Below, piece by piece: positions 1 through 11,623 of a DNA stretch of 64,000 nucleotides; position 1 is the stretch's first letter; every line of letters begins with the position of its first letter. The notes beneath the pieces were generated by a model, which was not told where the DNA came from, ran no database searches, and worked only from the letters and a program-made list of their open reading frames with translations. The position numbers and the translations under genes are program-made. Source of the stretch: Lasiosphaeria ovina (Eukaryota; Ascomycota; Sordariomycetes; Sordariales; Lasiosphaeriaceae); contig JAULSN010000004.1 in assembly GCA_033439765.1 (NCBI GenBank), forward strand, positions 1,560,001-1,624,000, in the 5' to 3' direction.

Positions 1-1701
1 GGGCGCAGACGGGGTCGAATTGAGGTCTACAATGCGCAAGAACCGAAGGAGACGGCCGAGTGGGCAGGCGAGAGGTGAGGCCGCAGTGGATGGGGGGGGA
101 GGGCAGCACCACCCACTCACGGGAGGCAGCTAAGTAAGGCTGTGCTGGGCTGGCTGGCAGAAATCCGCTCGGCTCTGGAATTAGCCTTGTGGCCACACCA
201 ATGAAGCGACGGGATTGGCTGCATTGGCTGGCTACAGCGCACCTTGGAAACCCGGGCTGCTCGACTTCTGCGAGACAGTGTAGCCGGCAGGGAGGGGGAG
301 CGGGGCAGACACAGCGCTCAACCACTCAGAAGCTCGGATTGACGGCGCACGAGCCATGTGTGGGGCGCACCTGGTCTGGAAAGCCGGTTCCCCTCCAAGG
401 ACCAAGGGCGGCTTCTCTTTGCGCTCTCAACTCTTGTGCTGGCCCCATCCGTTCCATTCCATCTTCCACGTCGAATCGATTCAACCAGCCAGGTTGCAGC
501 TGGACGGCCATGGTTGCACCTCCACGTCGCCTCCTGGTGACCATATTGCGCAAGCCTGTTTCGCACTGCTATTCCCGGCCCTGCCAGCGGCTGCGAAGTC
601 GCCGTTCTTCAGGCCGGTCTACGAATACCTGGTGCAGTCTTGTCTTCAAGTCTAAGGACTTTGGAAGAGGAAGAAGTTGAACTTGGTCCGAGCTACCAAA
701 ATCTAAGCGGGTGTCGAGTACAATACAGTACTCCGTACGTACCAAGAAAATAAAAACTGGACAAGACTCTTCCTTGCCCGCCCTTGCTTTACCTCGGTGT
801 CAATTGATGGTGACGAGGATAATCGTTGGTGCTGTACAGGTAGGAGGGTCTCTTTTCCCTTCACTGCATGCGTCTCTGCCCAACCCTTTGCGGTCGCTCG
901 GCGCACTGTTTCTCGTCCTGCACCGTCTTTTCCTTGACTGGCACAACCTCGACTGCTCGCCTCTGATTCGCCTTGTGTTCGGGCTGGCGAATCAGAGCCA
1001 GGTAATGGACATGCACGACAAGGCCAGATTCTGCCAGCACTGCGGACGGCGCTTGCTCCCATTGGAGCCATCAGCCTTCTGCAGAACGAGCGGCCTGCAC
1101 GATGTGATTCGCAAGTCAGCCGTTCCGCAACCCGGCTTATCGAGCACCAGATGTCTATTCACCAGGCAAGTCGACTTTTTTTTTTCGCGCATATCTGCTC
1201 TCCCATTCTTGCTAGCTTTGGCCCTTTGGAGGAGCGAGTGCATCCATCTAGCTAAGTTCTTTTTTTCGGCCAAGTTGCGCTCCGTATTTTGCAGCACACG
1301 CAGCCTCTTTGGTCTCAACATAATCCCCCTTTCAGCATGGAAGGATTCGGGGGCAGTTCTTGCTTCGTTCTTTAGTGCTAGCAGTCAATGTCACTGAACA
1401 TTAGCAACGTGCTGCTCCTATTATCGTCCACTTCGGACATTTGTCAAGGAAAACACCAAAACAATTGGCGTCATCTATGAAGCTACCCAGACGGATCTTT
1501 AAGCGCAGTTCGCTTTTAAAATAAGGAATAATTTGAGTTCGTCATACGGAAATAAAAGAATACGGGCACTACCCACATTTACATTACCGTCTTGAAAAGA
1601 GTTGGCCTCTGCCTCAACAGCAGTTGTCGTGTTTGGATTGTGAGCATATCGGGTCCCCGGATTGACGCCGTGATACCCGATCGCGGCAGACATCCGTCCG
1701 T
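1..1701. other. Intergenic region at left edge, no gene recognised
   Basis: The open frames here are short, overlap on both strands and carry no recognisable domain. The stretch lies downstream (3') of the MATE gene. It holds pyrimidine-rich tracts around 1180-1270 and a GTAC-rich element with ACTCCGTAC at about 717-739, of a kind that recurs elsewhere in the window. The 5' end of a gene could lie beyond the left edge, but nothing in the sequence shows it. Confidence 0.5.
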
Positions 1702-3343
1702 CTACACGGGCTCATTGACAAGCCCTTGGCTGCCAAGGCCATCGGCATCGCCATGCTCGCCCATCCCTCCAGCCTCTAGCCGTTCCATTGCGTGCTTGAC
1801 CTCGTTTTCCCAGTCGCTCATGCCGACAATGACCCACTCAAAGACGCCCACCAGGTACAGCGCAACACACTGTCCCACCCACAGACCTGAAAGACCCCAG
1901 CCGTTGAAGGCCAGGTAGATTCCCCCGGGCAGCGCGCCGCAATAATAGCTGACCAGGTTCACCAGGGCGCCAACCCATTGGCGTCCCATGCCACGCAAGG
2001 CGCCACCGCAGGATCCGTTCAGGCCGTCGGCGATCTGGAACAGGGCCACAAAAGGCATGACATCGGCCACGAGCCGCACTACGCGCTCGTCGTCATTGAA
2101 GATCTTCCCAAAGACGTCCTTGACGCTCATGAGCACGGCCAGGATCAGTGCGCCGGCGATAGTGCTGAGTATGGCAGCTGAGTGCGCGGCGCGGGCAGCC
2201 TCTCTAGGCTTGCGGGCCCCCAGCAGATTCCCAAGCCGCGAGGAAGCAGCAACGCCGAGGCCGAAGGGAATCGTGTTGATGATCTGGTCAGCCGTCATAA
2301 TAACGGACTGCGCAGCAAGGGCGATGGTGCCTAGGCGGCCCGCGGCAAGGGCAACGATTTCGAAAGCCCACCACTCAGTGCCGACATGGACAATGCCTAG
2401 CAGGGCAAGGCGGGCAAACGGCCAGACGTGAGCGACGGCGCGGCGCGGCGCGAAACCGCCCCAGCACTCGCTGCCGTGAACAAAGACGACGTAGGCCACG
2501 AGGAGCAGGAAGGAGCACCAGTACGCTATACCAGTCGCGATGGGAGCCCCGTAGAGACCCAACCCAAGCTTGTGGATGAAGAGCCAGTTAAGAAACGCAT
2601 TGAGTGGCGAGGTGATGAGCAAGACGTAGGTCCCCGGGCGGTAAATCTCTGACAGCGCAATGTCAGTATCCAAAAGAGAAAGACGAGGGTTGCTCGCTGA
2701 CGCGGCGATTGCTGAAGATTGACCAACCCTGTGCCTGCAGATATTTCTTCATGCACTCAAACCACACATAGCCCAGACCGCCAGGGATGAGGTAGCGGAG
2801 AAACTGGGCGCTCTGGACGCATATGTACTCCTCTTGGCCAAGGGCCCGGAATACGTGCTCGGAGAATGCCCATATCATAGCGACGACGGCATAAAATGCG
2901 GACAGGACTATCAGCCCCCGCTGCAAAAGGATGCCGAGATCGTGCTTGTTGGTGGAGCCGGTGAAGCTGCTCGATGCCAGCGTGTCAAGTGCCGTAGTGC
3001 CGCCCAGGGCAATGAGCCAAGCCGTGGACATGGCAAACATGTACGAGAAAGCCGCCGTCGCCAATGCCTCCGGGCTAAGGCGTCCGACTATGAGCACCGA
3101 GATGGTCTGGAGGGAGTTCTGCAGCGTGTACGCGAGGATTACGGGAATGGACGTCCTCGTGAGGAGCCAGATCTCGGAGAGCCATAGTTGATACTCGGGC
3201 AACGTGAAGGCCTCAGAGACCTCAACAGCGGCCGTATCTACAGATGAGGAATGTGCCGATGGAGGCTTTGCCAGCAGAGCCGTTCTTTCATGCGGCGGCA
3301 TGCCGGGAGGCTCTTGGGCCTCGGCATGTTCGTTGCCTGTCAT
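1702..3343 (-). CDS. MATE family multidrug/organic cation efflux transporter
   Basis: Two exons (3343-2728 and 2648-1702) joined across a 79 bp GT-AG intron (2727-2649) give 520 residues. The N-terminal ~60 residues are hydrophilic. They are followed by about twelve hydrophobic segments, arranged as two bundles of six as in the MATE fold. Family-like stretches include SIPVILAYTLQNSLQTISVL in the first helices and the TLASSSFTGS block where many fungal MATE proteins have an LDTLxxQxxxGS-type sequence. The second exon starts with EIYRPGTYVLLI, which continues the helix after KKYLQAQ. MATE proteins exchange H+ or Na+ for organic cations, drugs or metabolites at the plasma or vacuolar membrane; substrate and location cannot be read here. 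No neighbouring biosynthetic gene suggests a cargo. The first ATG (3343) was chosen because it precedes an acidic cytosolic leader typical of fungal members. The fold assignment is firm; the ethionine-resistance (ERC1) type function is only a family analogy. Confidence 0.88.
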
Positions 3344-5296
3344 TGTTGGACAGACGTGATAGCCGCTAAGTATGTTGTGGACGTCATGGACAGCCGCCTG
3401 CTTGTACGAGGCCCGAGAAAGGCCAAATATGCCTTAGAGCAGACGCGGCATCGGGGCTCGACCTGAGCCTGGGTTGAGTCAAGTCGACATATTCGCGGGC
3501 CGGAAACAAGCAGGCTGCGGACAGAGGGCCCAGTACTTATTCGCCGTGTGGACAAGTTGCCACCGTGACTTCATTGCCCACTTGAGGGGGCGGTTGATGG
3601 GGACGGCAGGTCCCACGCCCAGCAGTTATAACGCGCTGGCTTTGCAGCAAGCACGGCGCGAGATAAGGGAAGGGGACCACGGCATGCGGGCCCGCAAATT
3701 GGGAGCGCCGCTCACGGGTATCATACGGCTCAGCGTATCACTTTTGCAGCAGCCGTAAGACCATCAAAGGGTTCTTCGCCTGCCAATCGTAAGCCCGACG
3801 GGGGTTTCTTTCATTCCAAAGTATCGATTAAGACGGATTGGGCCGGGGGTCGGTGGCCGAACTCGTCTAAAAGCCGCTAGACATCCCGGGCCGTTAGGCG
3901 GGCAAAGGTAAACTTGGGTGTGAAACAACGCCTTGAGGGATGGCGACTGAAAGCCGCCTCGGCCCCGTTTGGGTTTCTCGGGGCTCTTCCACCGGGAATT
4001 TGGGTGGCTCTCTGCTCCCGAAGATACGAAGATGATATAAAGAGGCAGCCACCACTAATAGTAGTGAATTCTCGCCGTTGAAGCTCAGACATATGTCTCA
4101 GACATGTCGGCCCCCAGCTGGCATTCCATGACTGCTGTGCTCTTAGATGCTAAAGTGCCGCCGCCGACGCCAACACAGACATACATCGATTTCGAGCGGG
4201 GCGGCCGTAGCACCTGTGGTTCAATGGCACAAGCACAGCGCGCGATTGGTGCGAATGAGGGCGAATGCCAACCCCAAAACGAGAGAAGCCCGTTGGTCAG
4301 GAGACAGATTTCGAGCCCCGAAAAAAAAATATATGCGGGTACTTTGCGCACGAATGACGATGGATTTTGAATGGCCCGTCTTATCTGAAGCCAATTGAAT
4401 AACGTAACAAGCACAGAAATCCATCTCTCTTTTCGTCATGAAAGCAAAAAGAGTTGGTTCATCATCGGGTGCGTGCAGGTGAGACAGACGATGGGCGGCT
4501 GCGCGCACGCGGGCGATGGAGCATAACACCGGAAGGTTCTGCTGCTCCTGTTTTGTTCTGCAAGGGGAAGCTCGCTCGGGGTTTTACGTAAAAAAAACCG
4601 CGGCGAGGGAAAAGATCTCACTCGTCACACAGTGTCACGATTCTTGTCGGGTTAGGAAACTATTTGAAATGCCTCATGGCTGGGAACAGGACCCGAGGAG
4701 TGAAGATATTCGGCTAACTGGTGCGGCAATTGTCAATACACCGCAGGCCGGCAGATTCGACTCTCTACGTACTAACATGTTGCATGAGTGGCCATCTATG
4801 ATATTGTCAAAGCTCGCAAGGTCGAAATCGAAGCGAGTCTTTGCGGGGAGGGGTTCGGAGAGAGGTCGGGAGGGGCATGGATGGCTGAGTGACGTCACCT
4901 AGGCCTTGCTTCTTTTGGAGCAATTGACTTTGGTGGGGAAGCCCCTCTTTCCCCTTTTTCTGCCCCCTGTTTCTTACGCCGTCTCCGACAACAAGGACAA
5001 CAAGCAAAGAAGAGCCAGGAAAGGGGCAAAACTCTAGTTTTTGATAAACAAACTCGAACTAGATGGTATCGGAACAGCCAGATGGAGAAAAGAGAAACAC
5101 AAAAACAGCCAAATAAGCAGGAGATAAAAAAAAAAGAGAGAAGAAGAAACAAGAAAAGAATATCCCAGAAGTAACGAAAAGAACCCGTCTTGATGCGCCG
5201 TTACATCCCACACCAACCATCATCTAACAAGCAACTCGCTATGCGCCCAATTCTAAAGAGAAGGAAACCTGAGATCCGCCACAGCCGCAATCACAA
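3344..5296. other. Intergenic region between MATE gene and Zn2Cys6 regulator
   Basis: This stretch contains the 5' flank of the leftward MATE gene and the 3' flank of the leftward regulator. Only short, overlapping, unconvincing reading frames occur. A purine-rich tract (about 5040-5170, many A and GA runs) lies just downstream of the regulator stop and fits a 3' untranslated region. I saw no RNA gene or repeat. Confidence 0.5.
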
Positions 5297-8127
5297 TCAC
5301 CACTTTGGCAGCGAAGAGATCCCTACCCCCCCAAAGTCGTGCCAGCCACCGCCACCACCACCACCGCCGCCGCCGCCGCCGCCGCCGATTGACCCGGCCC
5401 TCGCCTTGCCCTTGTCTCTCCTAGCCTTTCTCCTGTCCCGCCTCCCGTCGTGCCCACTCCCGCGGCTACTGTTACTCCCGCGACGGCTCCGCTCGCCGCT
5501 GCTGCCGCCGCTGCCGCCAGTAGAATTGTCATCGTCGCGCATATCGTCGTCATCCTCATCATCCTCATCATCAGCGGCAGCGAGCCAGTGCTGCAGGCGC
5601 AGGGTGGTATCCATGACGCCGCAGGCAATCTCCCAGTTATCCATGCCCATCTGCAGCAGGCTGCTGTTGAGCATGGCCCTGACGAAGCGATCGTGCGAGG
5701 TTCCCTTGCCGCTTGGGGCGAGCGGCAGTAATAGCCAGTTGAAGACGCCTAGCAGGGAGCGCCACGTGGCCAGCGGCACGCGCCAGGCTGTCGTCCACAG
5801 CTGCGCGAAGTCGGCGCCGCTAACCACGGCGCTAAACGGCTTGCGCAACATGATGGCCCGGCTGTACATGAGCGCCGCTAGCCGCACAGCCTGGTAGATG
5901 AAATCGGGCTCCTGCTCCTGCTCCGTTGCCGTGGCGGGTGATGACGGCGACGGCGACACGCGGTTGAGGTAGTGTTGCAGGGTTACTGCTGCTGCCGCTG
6001 TGGGTGGGAGCGAGTGGCGCCGGTCCACGTTCGCTGCAGGCGACGGCGCGTGCAGTGACCGTCGGCGGCCGGCCTGCTGCTGCGGCGTGAGCAGGCCTCG
6101 GCTGCGGCTGCGGCTGGCCTGGCGCTGGATCGATGGCTGTGAAGGGCTGGTGCCGGCTGGGGTTTGCTGCTCGTCGCCCAGGCCCGGGGCTTCGGGGGTG
6201 AAGGCGCGAGAGTCTTGGCCGCCAAACACCGAGCTCGTGGCTGACGATGGGGCAGGCGACGACGGGGCGGCAGCCGCAGCAGAGAGGCGGCGGGCGCGCG
6301 GGCCGTCGGGAGGCAGGCTCAGAGTGCGCTCGTAGATCCAGGCCGAGGTGGTGTGCACCTTCTGCAGGTCCTTGGGAGAGGCGTCGTCGGGCAGTGCCAG
6401 CACCGTGCCCACGAGGAACCTCATGTCGTCAAGCATCGACGCCACGGCCGGATGGATGTGCAGCGCCTCGTCGCATGACGAAAAGGGCACGAGCGGCGCT
6501 ACTAGGGGGGTATTCAGGGCAAGCCGCAGCGGGATCTGCGAGCTCTCCTGGAACTCGAACTCGCTCCCCCCGCGCAGGAACGGCGGAATCTCAAAGGACA
6601 GGGCAATGGCAACGTCAGATCTGAGCAGCTGTGGTCAGATAAAATGCCGTCTTTGTGGTGGTGGTGGTGGTGGTGGCGGCGGTACGGTTGGTAGAGAGAG
6701 ATGCACAAGGGGGTGTTGGACCAACTTACGTGACTGCAAGCTTGCTAATCAAGCCATGTAGACCCAGGGTGCGGAAGCCGCCGCGGAGCTTGATCATCTC
6801 GCGCAGGCCGCGCAGATGGGCACGGAGGTCATTTGTGTTGCCCCAGTACCACTCGTTGAGGGTGAGCTGGATGACACCCGTGATGCCCTCGTCGCTGGCC
6901 GCCGAGCGCGAGGAGCGGAGGTGCTCGTTGAGCAGGCCGATTGCGTGGCCCTTATGGCCCATGGCCACAGTACGGTCGATGTGACCAGTCTCGGTCAGGA
7001 AGCACGCCGCCGTGTAGATGGCCACATGCACCAGGAGCGGCGACTGCACGCAGTACGGAACGTAGTGCTTCATGTATGCGTTGGCCGCGTCGGGTTTTCC
7101 GTCGAGTGACGCCTTGAACTGCGAGATTAGCTTGACGTCTGGCCATTTGTTAGCCTTGTTGGCACCAGAAACCCAAGTGAGTAAAGACCGAAGACACCAA
7201 TCACGAATGCACATACATACGCTCAAAAGCTCAGTATTCTGCATTGTCTGCGGCAGCGGCATGTGGGAGAGTTCCTGGGCAGGACTGGCCATGGGCCACA
7301 GAGGGCTGATACCGCTGGGGGCCATCTCAGACGGCATGGCCCACGCATTTGTCTCTGGGTTCCAGCTGTTGCGGTTGCTGCCGCCGGTGTTGGCAAAGTG
7401 GTCGGGGACCGGTCGATATGCGCGGAGCATCTGGACGGTTTCGTGGACGGCGTCAGAGTGCAGGTTGCAGTCGTCTTCACAGGCAATGATGTATGTTGAG
7501 AGGCTGCTCTGCGAGGTGCTCCATGCGTAGTTCTGGGGCGAGACTGAGGCCAGGGGTGACTGGCCCATGAGGTCGAATCCGGACCAGCGTGACATGATCT
7601 CGCCCATGTCTCCACTAGGACTGCTGTTGGGCCATGGCGAGAGAGGCGAGGGCTGTCTTGGGGGCTGCAGAGAGAACTGGCTGTTGTCTGCCAGGGACGG
7701 GGGGAGAAGCGAGAGTGCAAAGGTGGGCTGGGGCGACCCTCCAACCGCACTGGAGCGTCTAAGGGGGTGGGTGTCGCCGTCGTCAGCAACCTCAGACTCT
7801 CAGGAGTGCTTGGGTGAATGGAGGGCGTCCACATCCATATCCATGCTACCTACCTGCTGTTCGACTTGTATTCACAGGGCGGCTGCGGAAACCGCCTCGC
7901 ACAGTTGCTGCATGGCTGGCCTTGGTTACACTATACATTAGGTACGTATTATTAGCATCCGAAGCTTCTCGCCTCTTCTTTTTTGTCATACAGATATATC
8001 CGTCCTCTGCCAGCCATACCTTTTGTTTCCTCCTCCTGCACTCACCACACGACGTGGTTATTCTCTCAGTACGCGAGGCCCGTGGAACAGGAATATGCAG
8101 AGCTTCGGACATTCTTCTGGTCTGCAC
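5297..8127 (-). CDS. Zn2Cys6 transcription factor with fungal-specific regulator domain
   Basis: Five exons (8127-8020, 7930-7854, 7758-7221, 7154-6730, 6620-5297) with introns of 89, 95, 66 and 109 bp splice in frame to 823 residues. The first intron interrupts the binuclear cluster: exon 1 ends CGECRRRKQK and exon 2 continues CNQGQPCSNC, then RRFPQPPC, which completes the six cysteines. A Pro/Ser linker follows. The middle region carries the sequence RGGFRTLGLHGLISKLAV across an exon junction; this resembles the fungal-specific domain of the PF11951 type. The last exon holds a Ser/Pro/Ala-rich linker, further helices, an acidic run of Asp/Glu, basic Arg/Lys repeats, and a run of 14 glycines near the C-terminus. 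Such proteins bind CGG-type sites in the nucleus and control metabolic or developmental genes; the target here is unknown. The ATG at 8127 is used; a second in-frame ATG five codons later is also possible. Confidence 0.85.
5348..5391 (-). repeat. CCG/CCA trinucleotide tract encoding polyglycine
   Basis: An almost pure CCN/CCG trinucleotide tract in the last exon of the Zn2Cys6 regulator encodes about 14 glycines near the C-terminus. It is a likely site of length variation between strains. Confidence 0.8.
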
Positions 8128-11100
8128 AACGACGAGAGATTGACGGAGTATCGATAAGGCTAGTGGTCAGTTATAGGGCTGACTTATACGTCGTTAAATA
8201 CCGCCTATTTCCCATCCAGACTCAGACTACTAGCGACAAGGGGAATCAGGCTTGAACATGCAAGTCTTCGGATTTAGCACCCGTTGGGGCTAGCGTGGAA
8301 TGATGTTGCTCAGTGGCGAGCTAGTACTCGGGAGTTGGACGGTCGATCAGGCGGGACGGGATTGCAACTTGAGCCGGTGGGAGTGGAAGGGGGTGGGGTT
8401 GGTGGAGAGGTGACTAGTATCAAATATCAACAGAAAGAGAGCCGAAATCCTGTTTGTATGTCGAAGTCGTTCAGCGCCAGTCACCAACAGTCAACAGTTG
8501 GCAAAGTGATGGGAATACCGAGCCTGGACAAGGCATGGGAACCGGGAGGCTTTATCTTCGGCACCTAGTGCTATCCTTTGTGTTTTTTTTTGGAACGTGT
8601 CCGAAAGGTTGCGAGCTGATGAGGGCGGGAACTGACATCGGAGCAAAGATGGAGAATTCACTGCCGCCGGTTCCTGGCGATTCTATGTCACGACCCCGGT
8701 GGTGAGGGCAGTGCTATTAGCCCTTCTTGCTTAAACGCGCTTCTGCGTCTGTGAGTGGTCCATATGAACAAAGGTATTTGATGGCGAATGGGGGGTGTTC
8801 GGAGGCGGATAACGTCGAGGTTGGTGTTGGCAACAGCACCGAAGAGTCATCACCATCACTACCGACAACTCTGCAGCACAGTTGTTCCCTAGCACAGAGA
8901 TGCTAGCTGGATCAATAAAATACCTATTTAGTGTTGGAATCGAGGCGGCGGTCCTGAGAGTCGTCTCAAGGTATCGGGCAGACATTCCTTGGCCTAGAAC
9001 TTGGCATGTTCTAGGAGTCGGGAACCGAGCCTAGAAACGAAGCAAGGACTTTGCGAATGTCCTAGACCTAGACTGGATCGAGCTCGAGCTGGTGCTCAAG
9101 TCCTGTGTTTGAGTGTTGAGATGGTGTCGAGTTTGAACATTACATCCCGATTTGGACACGCAGTGGAGGCTTCGCAGTGCGTGCGTACAGAACAGGCCAG
9201 TACGGACAGATGGGCCATGGGCCATCTGCGTTGCTCTTTCCTCCTTTCCCGCGCAACGTGGCTTGGCCATCCGGAACGGGGTGGGGTGAGGGACGGGACC
9301 GACTGAGTGTTTGTCCAAACAGAAGTGGTGGCGTTATACCTGAAACACACCTTGGTAGCCCTAAACGTGACAGTCGCGGCCGCAGCGGTCAAGAGCCATT
9401 GGACCTCATGGCGTGGCGGCAGGCTTTGGTCCAGCCCTACATCATGATGCAGCACACAACCAAGAGCAAAATACGGCATGGTGTGGTTGATGGAGCACAC
9501 GTGGAGAAGGAGAGCCTGGAACACACCAACGCGATTTGCTGAGTATTGTCCATACGTACTGTACTGTACATACATACAGTACATGCCGTGTCCGCCACTC
9601 AGCTACCTCTCCGTGTGCTGAAGTGTGCTGCCATCCAACAGTCCTCCCGAGCCGATTGCATGGCAGGACGGGTGGTAGGGCATTTTGTCGCAATTCTCCG
9701 AGGCTGGCGTCTTACGACCCGAGTCCAAGGCAAACTGCTGACCTTTCATCGCCGGTTTGGAGACGGATGTCGGGGTAAGGTATGAACCTTGAGCCAAGAG
9801 CCTTAAGGTATGTACAGTACCGTATGGACCGTAGGTGTGGCAGTCCAGCAGCAGCACAGGGCTTCACAGGGCTTCCACAGTCGCGGGTGCCAGCCCGCCC
9901 AAGCCCCAGCCTAGGGCTGGTGCCGAGCGGCTGAACGGGGCGGCGCGGGGTGTGGTCACCAAGCGAGCGAACGAACCACGACCTCAAGGGCCACAAATCC
10001 GAAAGGCGGCATGCTCAATTGAAACCCAACGGCTAGGTGCTGGCAGCACGACCCGTAGCTCCCGTTGTGCAGACAAATACTGTTCATACACATCACCGCA
10101 TACACATACATGCAAGGGAGCTATGACTTCATGTGCCTTGTCGTACTGCAGGAACCGGGGTGCAGCTTGACGGCATATTGCACCACCGCCCAAGGTAGGG
10201 TTCCTCACATACCAGTATCCGTACGGAAATGAGAGACCTCCAGCTCCCAAGCCTGCGGTGTCTCTTGATTGGCGGGCGGCGCAAAGAAACGCGGAAGATG
10301 GCGAGAGGCAGTGCTTGTCTGCCACCCCACGAATGCATGCTAAGGTAGGCAAGGGAGGGAAAAAAGAAAGAAACACGCCTGAGAAGCCGCTTGACAGCGC
10401 GCGCTGAGCTAATGGTTACTTACCATCATCTGTACTAGCAGGAGACCGAATAAATGCTCACGTTTTTTTTTTTTTTGGCGCATTCGCACTCAAGGCTCGG
10501 ACCCCAAACGGGACCCGTATCCGTGTTTACTGTACGGAATGTGTACCCCCTTTTCTGTTTGTCAAAATAGAGTTGGGTTTACCCGGTTGAGCAGGCAAAG
10601 CGTTGCGGTTTGATGGACCGCGTTCTAGACGACTGCAATGTGACGTATTGGTCAATGTTTCGGGGGTTATGCACGGAGAAAATCGTTCCTGGCTGTCCGT
10701 ACGGCAAGATGTCCCACTCGGTGCTACGTGCTCCTACTAGCTCAAAAGAAGCGGAAACCATTCCAACTAGGAAAAGCGTGGACGGCAGTCAGCTACCCCC
10801 CAAGCTGTTGCTAAAATAATAGGGACTGCAAAATGTTAGTTGATCCGTGCAGAGATAGGTGCTAAACAACTCTCGCAGACTGCTTAAGGCTTTCGTTATT
10901 ACACAGTAGCCCTGTATCGTCAGGAGACTTAATGGTGGTGTGACTGCACCCTGAGATACTTGAGAACTCAGCAGAGTAGCCTCTCCAGAGGTACCACTAA
11001 GTAATGAGTCCTGATTATTTTGGCACCAGCTTGGCCTCCCTAACTCCGCACTTTGACCCAAGCGCTTGGGTTCCAGCTTCTCGGCGGGTTCCTAGGGCTC

Positions 11101-11623
11101 TCTCTGTCACATGATGGCAAGACTGCCAGCCTATCAACAGCCATTTGACAATCGAGTCCAATAAGTAGCACGCGGCAAGGTGAGCTGACCAGACCCCTGC
11201 CACATCAGGGCTGACTGTCCTGTGTGACTCCAGTTCGCCTGACTCAGGGCTCAAGAATGCCTCAGCTGGAAACCAGCACTGGGGCCGAGGCGAGATGAAT
11301 TGTGAGAAGCATTACGGAGTATCAACGCAAAAAAAGGAATTCCCATTCAGACTCAATCGCTATTCGTCGCCCCAAGCCAGTCTTGTGCTAAATTTGGCCC
11401 AAGAATAATAGTATCCACAACCATCGTACATAGTATAGCCCCCCCCCCCCCTTGCCATTGCGATATTTCACAAGTTACATGTCTCATAGTCTCATAAACC
11501 GGGTTGCGTCTCATTATATGCATATCAACCATGTTTCATGACTGGTTGTATGTTCTCCGTCCCATCACTTCACTGCCACCGCGTACATGCAAGCTAACCG
11601 GGTGCTTGCGCTTTGTTTTAAAG
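8128..11623. other. 3.5 kb gene-poor intergenic region
   Basis: This region lies between the start of the Zn2Cys6 gene and the stop of the patatin-like gene. No frame has domain-like composition or a convincing splice structure. It includes GTAC-rich elements (9551-9584 with two overlapping ACTGTAC units, and 9810-9826), an ACGGAGTA copy near 11303, a T-run at about 10461-10475, and a C-run at about 11441-11452. Part of it is presumably the regulator's promoter and 5' leader. Confidence 0.5.

Noticed and set aside
7223..7834. 203-codon minus frame overlapping the first Zn2Cys6 gene
   Set aside because: It is a shifted frame of exon 3. The spliced frame that keeps the six-cysteine cluster and the fungal-specific domain is clearly preferred.
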